Notes under the pieces: model-generated
What the model saw: only the letters and a program-made list of their open reading frames with translations
The model's database searches: none
What the model was told of the DNA's origin: nothing
Origin: Argentina anserina
Lineage: Eukaryota; Streptophyta; Magnoliopsida; Rosales; Rosaceae
NCBI RefSeq assembly: GCF_933775445.1
Contig: NC_065874.1
Span: 6,777,001 to 6,841,000 of the forward strand
DNA: 64,000 nt
Direction: 5' to 3'
Made by a program: the position numbers and the translations under genes
Part shown: positions 55,401 through 64,000 of the stretch, piece by piece
How positions within the stretch are numbered: position 1 is the stretch's first letter
Layout: each line of letters opens with the position of its first letter

Positions 55401-57330
55401 CAGTAACTATCTTTAGCTTAAAACGTAGTCGTTTTGTCTAAATCGTGCTCGTGCCTCGCACGTGAGTAGTAGCAGCTGATAGATTATGGTTGTGGACTCT
55501 TAGCAGCCACGTGATCAGTTATGGATCGCCAGTATGGGCTATAAATGTAACGATAGAAACCCTAGTGGGGCAGCCGTTTATCAAATATCAGTATTTTCCT
55601 TGTGTTCTTTCCTTTCTCAGCTTTTACTTTCGGTTTGTTCTTCCTTTTATTTAAATTTACACCCAGATCCTAAGAGTCTGATGCAATGATATATGATTTT
55701 TGGCTTATTGGGTAGCATATAAAGTAAAATTTTTCGACATGTAGTTTGTGTTTGGTCTCATTCCTTTGCATTATGATTTATTAGGTGATCACAGTAAAAA
55801 GTTTAAACAAATTGATTGGTTTGCGCATAGTTTTTTTATATTTAAATTAGGGTAGCATTAGGAAAGTAGGCACTTGGACTTGAAGATTGTAACCTGTGGG
55901 AGGGTTTGACAGTTAAGAATTATGAGGTGTTCTGCAGTTCATACACAAAGTGTGTGCGTGTTCTAAATGAATTTGCTTAGCAGAATCTAGTAGATTGGAC
56001 AAACAGCAACTGTGTTGTGGTAATCATATCCATAACCAATGAATTATTACGACTCAGACAAATATTTTTCTATCGAAACATGATACAAAAGGCGTGTACT
56101 AAGATAGATGCAGATGGTTTTTTGATGAGAGTGTTGCCACTTTTACTTCTCAACCAATAGAACCCGCTTCCTTGAGTCTAATTACCACCTGGATAATGGA
56201 GATAGATATATTAGGGTATTAGTGAATTGTGATACTATAGCCATTTGTGAAGAGCTGCCTTGAGCCTTCGAAGATATATCAAGTGCGTTTTGAAAATTTC
56301 ATATTCTTCAGTAAGAAAATAATAAATTGCATTGGGAGTTCATAGAGTAGAAAATTAATGGGCAGTTTTTTTATCACTAGATCAGGATAAAATACTTCTT
56401 CTTTGCAAATTAGTACATGCTCCCACAGGCCTAGCTCATGATAATTTTTTTTTTTTTTGGAATTAGTTCATGATAAACTTCCTATTTGCTAATGTTTTTT
56501 TTTTGTTTGTAAAGATTTGCTAATGGTTTTTAACTACGTACAAGCATGTAAATTTTAGAGGACCCGCCAAGCTCAACAGGGTTGCATGCAAGTTCAATCT
56601 AAAACCACTGCCTATATTATCACCCGGAACACCACTCAATACAATTATGCCTGTACTGCCCAGAGGATTGCCAAGCTTGGACCTTTCTGCTGCATCATCC
56701 ACAGTACCAAGGGGGAGTGAAGCTGGCCGGTCACAGAAAACATCCATTCTACTCAGACAGCGCAAATCTTCAGCATTGGTACAAGTAAAGAAGAAGGATC
56801 ATAGTTCAATCACTATACCTTTCCCGAAAATGACGGAGAAGCTAGAGTGGTGGTGTAGAACTTTGGCATGTCTTCCTTTTTTGGCATCTGTGCTGATGTC
56901 CGAACATGGATTTCATATTATTCCGTTTGCAGAACACTATCACCTCTTTGGAGATTTGATTTATTATGTCCCCGGAGCAATCAAGAGGTTACCGTGGTGG
57001 TTCCCAAGTGCTTATTGCATATTGGCATATTTCTTCATTGTGAAGAAGAAAGAGTGGTCTCACTTCTTCAGGTACCATGTGGTTATGGCCATGTTACTAG
57101 ACACAATGCTGCAAGTGGTTGGGAAGGCGAGCGAATTCTTTCCGCTCATACACTCCTGTGGCACATTTGGCATAGAATATTGCGCGGCCGTGGGATTCTT
57201 GTATATTCTGATCTTGCTGGAGTGCATGAGGTGTGCTCTTGCTGGCAAGTATGCTAAGCTCCCATTTTTCAGTACTCCTGCTCTAGCTCACACTCTCTTT
57301 ACCGTAGAAGGCAGGCTAAGACCTTTCTAA
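49450..57330 (+). CDS. TIC20: TIC20-type chloroplast protein-import channel subunit
   Basis: Two exons: 49450-49550 and 56559-57330. The junction joins CG|A in phase (ttctcg|gtaccc ... aattttag|aggacc) and gives 290 aa. Exon 1 encodes a Ser-rich transit peptide start ([15 protein letters not shown] followed by 14 Ser from a TCT run). Exon 2 completes the transit region and gives the TIC20 domain from about residue 125: [45 protein letters not shown] and [16 protein letters not shown]. About four hydrophobic segments (roughly 131-147, 181-195, 207-221, 241-257) fit a polytopic inner-envelope protein. TIC20 is a core of the TIC translocon. Which isoform (I or IV group) is not settled. The 7-kb intron carries a Gypsy element in the same orientation. 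Confidence 0.9.
49495..49536 (+). repeat. Coding (TCT)14 microsatellite in TIC20
   Basis: Fourteen TCT codons encode a Ser run inside the predicted transit peptide. Length changes of whole codons would be tolerated. Confidence 0.92.
49870..50182 (+). repeat. 5' LTR of the Gypsy element
   Basis: Starts tgttaggagctc and ends gatcctaaga. It contains ctataaatg (about 50045), a TATA-like box. Confidence 0.93.
50185..50199 (+). other. Primer-binding site of the Gypsy element
   Basis: tggtatcagagcctt, complementary to initiator Met-tRNA, two bases after the LTR end. Confidence 0.9.
50211..52273 (+). pseudogene. Gypsy gag and protease region, frameshifted
   Basis: 50211-51239 encodes the gag N-terminus (starts [12 protein letters not shown], with a low-complexity Pro/Thr/Gln region) up to [19 protein letters not shown], then a stop caused by an apparent one-base loss near 51233-51238. 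51245-52273 continues with the retrotransposon gag core ([23 protein letters not shown]), a CX2CX7HXC zinc motif ([14 protein letters not shown]) and the protease motif [11 protein letters not shown] (about 52048-52080). A second frame change near 52220-52240 separates protease from the following segment. Confidence 0.9.
52255..53568 (+). pseudogene. Gypsy linker and reverse transcriptase
   Basis: One frame with a TAA at 52639-52641 (after VRPYRYPQF), where relatives have a Gln codon. RT follows, with [47 protein letters not shown] and the catalytic FFDDILIYS (about 53061-53085). The frame is lost at a short CA microsatellite (about 53444-53458), just after the RT thumb region. Confidence 0.92.
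53460..55328 (+). pseudogene. Gypsy RNase H, integrase and chromodomain
   Basis: A 622-codon open frame. RNase H-like: [27 protein letters not shown] and TDHRTLEHF. Integrase: an HHCC zinc region (GGHAGCSRT ... CDTCQRHH), core Asp in SMDFIDALP, Asp in ISDRDPIF and Glu in [10 protein letters not shown]. The C-terminal region is [19 protein letters not shown]. The end has a chromodomain ([12 protein letters not shown] ... [17 protein letters not shown], about 55150-55300), which defines chromoviruses and in relatives steers integration to particular chromatin. This segment alone looks intact. Confidence 0.92.
55358..55675 (+). repeat. 3' LTR of the Gypsy element
   Basis: 318 bp. Relative to the 5' LTR it has an extra gatta near 55480 and two substitutions. 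Confidence 0.93.
55681..56558 (+). other. Rest of the TIC20 intron
   Basis: AT-rich sequence without ORF. It ends in a T-rich stretch and the acceptor gtaaattttag. The pre-insertion intron would be about 1.2 kb (49551-49869 plus this part). Confidence 0.7.
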
Positions 57331-60117
57331 GAGTGGGTACAGATCTTGTTTGGGTCATATAACAAGTCTATGCTCTTTAGAGTATTATGTTCTATGTTCT
57401 TTAGAGTTGGCCAATGTTGTACATTAATATTCACATAATTATTGGATTGTTGGATTTGGATCCATAAAAGTTTCTTTACATCAGAACTTTGTTTCCTCTT
57501 GTTCAAAATGCTAGCATCCATAAGAATCATACTGAAAACCATCACATGTTCATATGAATTAGTGATTGGCATATGAAATCGTGTTTAACTTGTGTTAGAG
57601 TTAATCCCAAAACTCAAGAGTGTGATTAAATGTAAAATTAGTGATCAGTTATTGGTTAGGTGACTATTACCGACTCTGATACTCTCTTTTCTTTTCCATA
57701 AAAGAACATAATATATACTCAAATTTTGAGTCGACCAACACATAGAACACGACATGTTCATCATAACAAGAAAATCCTCATATAACGTCGTCGTTAGTCA
57801 CAGACAAGAACAAACACTGATAAGATCAACACATACAGCCGACATCTTATTGTTGCCATGTATAACCGACAAGTATAAATTAGAAGTCTTAGGGAAATTG
57901 ACATGGTCTCAAAACATGAAGTCATATAAATTTATGACACAACAACAAGTTAGTGGTTCAGCTAGATATTTATTACTTATTCTGAAAAAATCCATTCTAA
58001 CATACTTAAAGCCACTTAAGCCATAACTGGTTCAGATGAATGTGCATGTGAACTTCAAAACTTCTATGTACTCTGCATCTCTAGACTCTAGTTATCAATG
58101 AACAGAGATACATTGATGAATCACCTAATAGGTAAATAGGTGTTGGGATGAATTAGAAAAAACTAATAGATCTTCCAAGATTCCTCCAACTAACATTTCC
58201 AGATATACTGAAAAAGACAAAGTAATTGAGCATATATGTCCACTGGAATGATTCTCAATTGGGTGAACTGGACAGCCTCAGATACAAGCCTTCGTAATTA
58301 TGTGTTATTTTTGTGTTCTTGATCTGCTCCATTAATTCTCTATGGTACACGGTTGTTTGTGTTATTTTTGTGCAAAATGGGATTACAATTTTGGCACAGG
58401 AAGATAGAAGTAAGGGAGAATGCGCCTTGCTGAGTTGCTTTGTATACATAGCTAGTTTGAATGTATCATGTATGGTATGTAACCGCTCTATATACATTTT
58501 CGGTTCATGTCTTAACATTTTAAGCTTTTGAGATCTATAATTGTTTAATATGATGCAACGAACTTTTCAAATATTAATACTTTTCATAATATTTTATCTT
58601 TCGTTTCACGTAAGAAATAGTGTTAAGTGTTAACTTGATATATATTATTGACTCATTTCGTGATCGCTTAAATTTTTAAAGTCAGCAGTTTTTTTAGCAT
58701 TAAAAAAAAACTGTGTAGCATAATAGCATAGAGCAATACTGCTAATGCAATGGGAAATGCAAGGGAAAACCAACACAACCAATTGAGTACCTCAACAGTG
58801 GAGTACCTGAAAAGCATTGGCATTTCACTCTCAATGAAGAGTCTTTATGATGATTAGGTGGCTGCAAGCGAAGGGCACACAGTCCTTTCTTTTAAGCTTT
58901 TCCACGAGGAATCCAATTCATCTCTGTTTTTAAGGGCCAAAGAGTTGAATATGATCCAATCCCCCATCACATGGAGCTCCCACCTTTACATAATTGCAAG
59001 ATATTTCAACAGGAAGGAAAACAACAATGGCCAACACTGAGATCAACATCTGATATTTTCAGAGATCATGTCAACCAAATCACATATATTAGTGAAAGAG
59101 AACGGTCCACATCTTTGCGAGTCTTAGACTACACAATCCCATAGGTTGCCCTTACCTCAAGTTACCTATATATTTTACTGATATCACATGTTGTGTTTGT
59201 CTGTTTGATCCCCTTTCCATGGAAATTTTTATCAGAAAACTTCCCCAGGCATATGGTACATTAGTAATTAGTTAATAGTTTATTACTTAAACAAACCCAG
59301 ATAGTCAATGATCTTGAAAAGAGTATGAAGAGACTGCAGTGTAAAAGGGAGAAAAGAATGGAAAGGCATCACATGCTTGCTTTTTACCACAGTGTAAACC
59401 AAATGATTCATTTTAATTTTGACCCTCATCATTTTTCTCCTTCGTCCTCTTCCTTCTTATAATCAATCACCTGTATCTAATCACAGTTTGGTGAGTGCTT
59501 TAACTTTTAATTAAAGGAGTAAATATTGATCTCAACCCTAATAAGAGCAAACCGTGTGGGACTCTTTAATCAGATAATTTGCAGTCTATAATTTTAAATA
59601 CTGACACAGCTCTAAGAAAAATAACTAATCTGTTCACATCACAATGTATTATATAGCATTTCATGGGTATCAAGGCATTTTAAACTTGAGCAATCAAAGG
59701 TAGGTGGCAGAAGAAAAGAAAAATCTAAGAGACTGAGAATCAGATATGATAAACTGTGCTGCTAGAACTGATTTTGGAATATAGAACTATCAAGCAACTG
59801 TATGATACCAAGTTTCTACTCCTAATTGGAGGATGGATCAATCATTACATTTAAAGGGTTGGTTAGCATATATGTAAAACCTTTATTCTTATATGAGAAC
59901 AAGAATATTAAAGATTTAAAAGGAAGTTGGGGGGAGCAACATAGTTATCATTAAAAACTAGAGAAGGACTTGGAATTATTGAAACATGTAAATCAGTGTC
60001 CACCACAAAGCCAATTATAAAGAAGAAACTCAACCCACTCCCCCTTTACCTCCATTGTTTTCTATCTCTATAAAACAAAGTTCCATTTTCACCAAGGAGC
60101 ACTGAAAAACCTTCAAG
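57331..60117. other. Intergenic between TIC20 and the EXORDIUM-like gene
   Basis: 2.8 kb, AT-rich, with no supported ORF or transposon end. TATA-like ttataaag (60015-60022) and tataaaa (60069-60075) lie before the EXORDIUM-like start. The first would allow a normal leader; the second would leave under 20 nt. Confidence 0.45.
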
Positions 60118-61137
60118 ATGATGCAAAACCTGCATTGCAGTTTATTCTTCTTCCTTTCCTGCATTCTTTTCTGTACTACTTTGGCTCTTCCATGGAGCAA
60201 AAGTAGAGAGTTCAACGAAGCTAAAAATTATGAGGGCTCTTCTGAATATGTGGATCTTCAGTACCACATGGGTCCTGTCCTTTCTTCTTCTCCAATCAAC
60301 CTCTACATTATCTGGTATGGAAATTGGAACCCAACTCATCAATCCACCATTAGAGATTTCATCTTCTCACTCTCTTCACCAGCCCCCTACCCATCTGTTT
60401 CTGATTGGTGGAAGACTGTGAGGCTCTACACTGATCAGACTGGCTCAAACATCACTGGGACCATTGCTCTTTCTGGTGAGTTCTATGACTCTAAGTACTC
60501 TCATGGTGCTTCTCTTAGCAGATTGTCAATGCAGTCCATCATCAAGCATGCTGTCACTTCATCGTATCCGAGAGCATTACCTCTCAATCCAAACAATGGT
60601 CTCTACTTAGTTCTATCGTCTCCTGATGTTAGAGTTCAAGACTTCTGCAGAGCAGTGTGTGGTTTTCACTACTTCACATTCCCAACCATTGTTGGTGTCA
60701 CTGTGCCTTATGCTTGGATTGGTAACAGTGGGAAACAATGTCCTGGCATCTGTGCATACCCTTTTGCCTGGCCTAAGAACTCAGGCAGACCACCACCTAG
60801 CACAAATGGAGGTAACAACATAATGAGAGCACCGAATGGCGACCCCGGTGTTGATGGGATGATCAGTGTGCTTGCTCATGAGCTAGCAGAAGTGTCAAGC
60901 AATCCACTTGTGAATGCTTGGTATGCAGGTGATGATCCAACTGCACCAACTGAAATAGCAGATTTGTGTATGGGGGTTTATGGGAGTGGTGGGGGCGGTG
61001 GCTATGTCGGGGTTGTGTCTAAGGACAGATGGGGAAATGGGTATAATGTCAATGGGGTGAGAGGAAGAAAGTTCATGGTGCAGTGGGTATGGAACCCTGT
61101 GAAAAGAAGATGTTTTGGTCCCAATGCAATGGATTAG
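60118..61137 (+). CDS. EXORDIUM-like secreted protein (phosphate-induced Phi-1 family)
   Basis: A single-exon ORF of 339 aa, the usual length. Signal peptide about residues 1-23 ([19 protein letters not shown]). The conserved family domain follows: [142 protein letters not shown] and a GSGGGGGY stretch, ending CFGPNAMD. The six or more Cys fit an apoplastic, disulphide-bonded protein. EXORDIUM proteins are brassinosteroid- and carbon-responsive cell-wall proteins that promote cell expansion; biochemistry is unknown. It seems closer to EXL3/EXL5-type members than to EXO itself, judged from memory. The first of two adjacent ATGs is used. AATAAA lies at 61387-61392. Confidence 0.93.
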   Translation: MMQNLHCSLFFFLSCILFCTTLALPWSKSREFNEAKNYEGSSEYVDLQYHMGPVLSSSPINLYIIWYGNWNPTHQSTIRDFIFSLSSPAPYPSVSDWWKTVRLYTDQTGSNITGTIALSGEFYDSKYSHGASLSRLSMQSIIKHAVTSSYPRALPLNPNNGLYLVLSSPDVRVQDFCRAVCGFHYFTFPTIVGVTVPYAWIGNSGKQCPGICAYPFAWPKNSGRPPPSTNGGNNIMRAPNGDPGVDGMISVLAHELAEVSSNPLVNAWYAGDDPTAPTEIADLCMGVYGSGGGGGYVGVVSKDRWGNGYNVNGVRGRKFMVQWVWNPVKRRCFGPNAMD

Positions 61138-61837
61138 GGTTGAACTGTGGGTTACAGCTTAGAGCTGGTTATGCATCAATGTAAATGATCCTTCCATGTC
61201 CCACAAAGAATTGACAGATGGGGTCAGACTGGAAGGAAAGGCATGTGTTGAAGGGATGGCCTGCTTGATTTGCTTGGGGACATCATGTTTTGCTATTCAA
61301 TCTTGATAGCTTCTTTTTTCTTTGTACGCTTATGGTTGTAGAATACAGTACCATGTAAAGGCACTATTTTGCAATTACAGCAGCAGAATAAACAAGTTTC
61401 TGTAGGTCAACTAAAGATTCAACTCCGTCAATATATCACATTTCCAAAATTTGAGTCAGTTTATGAGAAAATTACATGAGAAATAAGATATCTTTCTATA
61501 TTTCATACTGTGTCATAATCAAATATTGTATATAAAACTTCTAGCCAGACTATTCTAGGAAGAAAGGCATAGACTCAAAAACAAATACCTAAGCCACTTA
61601 CTTCCAAAGTTACAACAGGTTGCTGTAGTTCCTAAAACTGATTTTTGCATCAGCAATGAGCATACAAAGAGGAGACATGACCTTCTATTGGAACAGACTT
61701 GTGCTTTCATGTTCCAAATTTACAGTCAGATCAACAAAAAGGTCACTAGCTGAGAGAAGGGAACAAATACTTGATACACTTGGATTTTTCAAGACCATGC
61801 AGACAACCCAACAGAGGAATTGTACAGGTTCTGAGGT
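61138..61837. other. Convergent 3' flanks
   Basis: 3' UTR of the EXORDIUM-like gene (to about 61400) and, from the other side, the 3' UTR of the glycosyltransferase gene. An ORF at 61656-61988 is antisense to the last glycosyltransferase exon and is not a gene. Confidence 0.5.
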
Positions 61838-63999
61838 TCACAACACATCAGAGCACCGGATACAAGAGTGGTCAATAAGCCTGGTAGCAAGGCTCTCTAA
61901 CTCTGGAATCAGAGAAGATGTAAGGCTATTCCAAAAATGGAATGTGAAGGACTCGTTCAGAATCTTTCTGAACAGAACATCTTGTTGAGCTTTTTCAGTC
62001 TCAGTTGCCGGTGCAGTGAAATATCTGTTTGCAAATCAATCAGGTTAGTGATAGGAAAGTGCATGTGAGATTTGTCAAACAAAATTGACGACTTTATAGA
62101 AGCACAACAAAATTCAATACATGATTTTCCCAGACTCCTTAACTAGTAGCCAACATGGCATGTAATGATATAAAGAAGTCTGAATAAAACAAGTTTCTAG
62201 TCTCAGTAGCCCTGGTACAGATAGGCATACTAGATGACATCGGTGAGTAAAAGGACAATCAAGCACTATGTTTTGGTCAAGGCCAATTGTAGCATAATCT
62301 CAACATATGCTACCTACGATCCTATATGAAACGTGATTGAGCTCTAGACCAGTTGCAATCCTAATCACTCACCTGCCTAGAATGAGCAATCAACTAGGAA
62401 AGTGCAGTTAACTGAAAAACTACAGGTGGAAACTGGAAAACATGCATTCTGTCACTAGTTTTAGTTCTGTTGATCTTCTTTAAGAGCACCCATCAACTGA
62501 ACCACTATCATCCTTGCACAATCCACTTATGCACCCAAGCATGTTTCAGAACAGTCAAGAGGTACAAACACAAAGACATAAGAAGAGAAGGAATAGATAA
62601 CACATGGCACAGATAATATCTCCAACACACCCACCAGAACAATCCTAAAATATATAATGAGAAAGAAATTAGAAGAATACCTTGATATATTCTGAGGAGC
62701 AATTGGGAAAAACATGAAAGGAGGTAGCATGTTCAGCTCCATCTGTCTAAAGGCTTTATTACGAATGCTCAAAAACCTCCGTGCAACTCTTGTCAAAAGA
62801 TCAGCTCCATTCCATCTTATATGAGTATCGTCATATGTCATATAAAACTCTTTCAAGCACTCCATCATAAAGAGGCTGCAATAAAAAGAGAATGAAATTT
62901 TCAAAGGTTTCACACTATTCAACATATTGGATTTTCTGCATCATGCCACTCAGATTTTGCAAGTTAGAGAAATTTGAGAGGATTATGAGAAATAAGGACC
63001 ACACACAAACTACCTATAAATAAATTTTTCAAACCCTACTGGTGGGTCACTAAACCTGTGATTTCCCTAATATAGATGGAAAATATTGTAGCAGTGCAGT
63101 GTCCTTTTTTATTTTTGGTCGAATTGCAGTGTTATGTCAGGGAAGAAACTACATAATAATAATATTTCCTGTTTATGAAATCCTAAATCAGTTATAGAGA
63201 TCGGCTGTCAAAGGACTGAAATATTATCAAGCACTTTTCACTATTTCGGATTTTATCTATGTAAAGAGGCGGGAACAAAGACGTTCTGCAATCGATAAAA
63301 AAAAAAGGTGATTTGAAAATCACGTAAGATACTGTAAAAATAAAAGGCCTAATATATAAGATTAGAAAAAGGAATTCAGTTCATTACCTGTTCTTTTTAA
63401 ATGCCATAACAGCACCATTCAAAGAACCTCCTGCTAGTCTATCCTCTTTACCAACAGAATTGCTGAGTGATGATAGTGATTTCAGAACTATGATATCAGA
63501 ATCAAGATATATTCCCCCATATCTGGAAAGGCAACAGAAAACAACAACCTAAGTTAGATAGACATCTAGATAAATATACAAAATCAATAAAAAATTTGTT
63601 AAAGACATGCATCAGCATCTGGAATCCAATACAAATCAGATAGGGTTTACCAATATCAACCAAATCAAAACGCTCGGTTTAGTTTGAAGTGAAATCAAAT
63701 AACTCAGTACCCCTACCCCTTATAAACATGTCTATGCAACTGTTTAAATCTTACTTGTAAAGAGCTGCAAGGCGGACAAGCTCACTGAAATGAGTAGCAT
63801 AATGCTTCGTCTTTCTCCATTCAAACCAGGCAGAAGCAAATATATGAGCCGGTGTACCCTTTAGTAACTCGTCAAGATTTGGCATAGCAACAGCAACTTT
63901 GTAACTATTTGAAAAAAAAAGATTGCCTCAGTACAACCAATCTAATTTAGCAAATCACCAAACAACTGAAGCAAATGAAGCAAAGTTAGAGAAATTACC
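61838..63999 (-). CDS. Alpha-1,4-glycosyltransferase-domain protein (3' part, runs off the window)
   Basis: Minus-strand exons: the upstream exon end at about 63999, then 63904-63755, 63522-63388, 62875-62681 and 62024-61838 (TGA at 61838-61840). The encoded order is YKVAVAMPNLDELLKGTPAHIFASAW, YGGIYLDSDIIVLKSL (the DXD metal/sugar-nucleotide motif), GGSLNGAVMAFKKN, then ECLKEFYMTYDDTHIRWNGADLLTRVARRF and the C-terminus FHFWNSLTSSLIPE, ending CIRCSDVL. These match the Gb3-synthase-like (A4GALT) C-terminal domain of a plant family typified by Arabidopsis At4g19900 (from memory). Such proteins are Golgi type II glycosyltransferases; the acceptor is unknown. The N-terminal half, with the membrane anchor, is outside the window. 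Confidence 0.9.
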
Positions 64000-64000
64000 C

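Larger units (their letters stand above)
49870..55675 (+). mobile_element. Gypsy chromovirus LTR retrotransposon in the TIC20 intron
   Basis: The LTRs at 49870-50182 (313 bp) and 55358-55675 (318 bp) differ by two substitutions and one 5-bp insertion. An exact 5-bp duplication, gtctg, flanks it (49865-49869 and 55676-55680). A tggtatcagagcc primer site lies just inside. Order: gag, protease, RT, RNase H, integrase, chromodomain, which is the Gypsy order. The LTRs end in taaga, not the usual CA. Three frameshifts and one stop break the coding region. The insertion is recent and in the same orientation as the host gene. Confidence 0.95.

Noticed and set aside
57754..58026. 90-codon ORF between TIC20 and the EXORDIUM-like gene
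   Set aside because: No domain, no conserved context and AT-rich codon use; likely random.
61656..61988. 110-codon plus-strand ORF
   Set aside because: Antisense to the last exon of the glycosyltransferase gene, whose splice sites and C-terminus are clear.

Overview
This is a plant nuclear genome window, almost certainly from a eudicot. Genes have GT-AG introns in an AT-rich background. The recognisable proteins are plant ones: cytochrome c6A, a NARROW LEAF 1-type protease, a P-class PPR protein, TIC20, an EXORDIUM-like protein and an alpha-1,4-glycosyltransferase-domain protein. There is also a miR167 hairpin, and much of the sequence is LTR retrotransposons and DNA transposons. The species cannot be fixed from sequence alone. 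No tRNA, rRNA or CRISPR array was seen.

Layout. (1) 51-7326: a young Copia element (LTRs differ at 3 of 185 positions) with gag and pol in separate ORFs, each beginning exactly at a splice-acceptor-like site. (2) 7888-9360: a cytochrome c6A (PETJ) gene with two lesions. (3) 10249-17900: a decayed Copia element with a 2.4-kb TG...CA element (probably a solo LTR) nested in its integrase. (4) 18861-19585: a 363-bp tandem duplication. (5) 20686-24352: a PIF/Harbinger (Pong-like) element with a broken transposase and a broken Myb-like ORF. (6) 25716-26488: a hAT-type MITE. (7) 27245-27875: a MIR167 locus with a long loop. (8) 30865-31215: a minisatellite. (9) 31882-36360: an intact five-coding-exon NAL1-like gene on the minus strand. 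(10) 38490-38951: a second hAT-type MITE, just upstream of a small CX9C-protein gene (39152-39424). (11) 39743-40085: a displaced PPR-gene fragment fused to the 3' end of a tandem NAL1-like pseudogene (40100-43060).

(12) The right third is gene-rich. It holds a glutathionyl-hydroquinone-reductase-type GST gene (44689-46053, minus), a PPR gene (47164-49260, minus), a two-exon TIC20 gene (49450-57330, plus) whose single intron hosts a recent Gypsy chromovirus (49870-55675), an EXORDIUM-like gene (60118-61137, plus), and the 3' part of a glycosyltransferase gene running off the right edge (61838-63999, minus). GST, PPR and glycosyltransferase recall three consecutive Arabidopsis genes (from memory, At4g19880, At4g19890, At4g19900), so this looks like an old syntenic block with TIC20 and EXORDIUM-like inserted.

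The genes do not form a pathway. The PPR and TIC20 genes are head to head, 189 bp apart, and share a promoter with two TGGGCC site II motifs, as expected for nuclear genes of organelle proteins. The most unusual item is the first Copia element. Its architecture predicts a gag mRNA and a pol mRNA made by alternative splicing from one leader donor, a gag-specific poly(A) signal, and GC-rich in-frame insertions at its domain boundaries.
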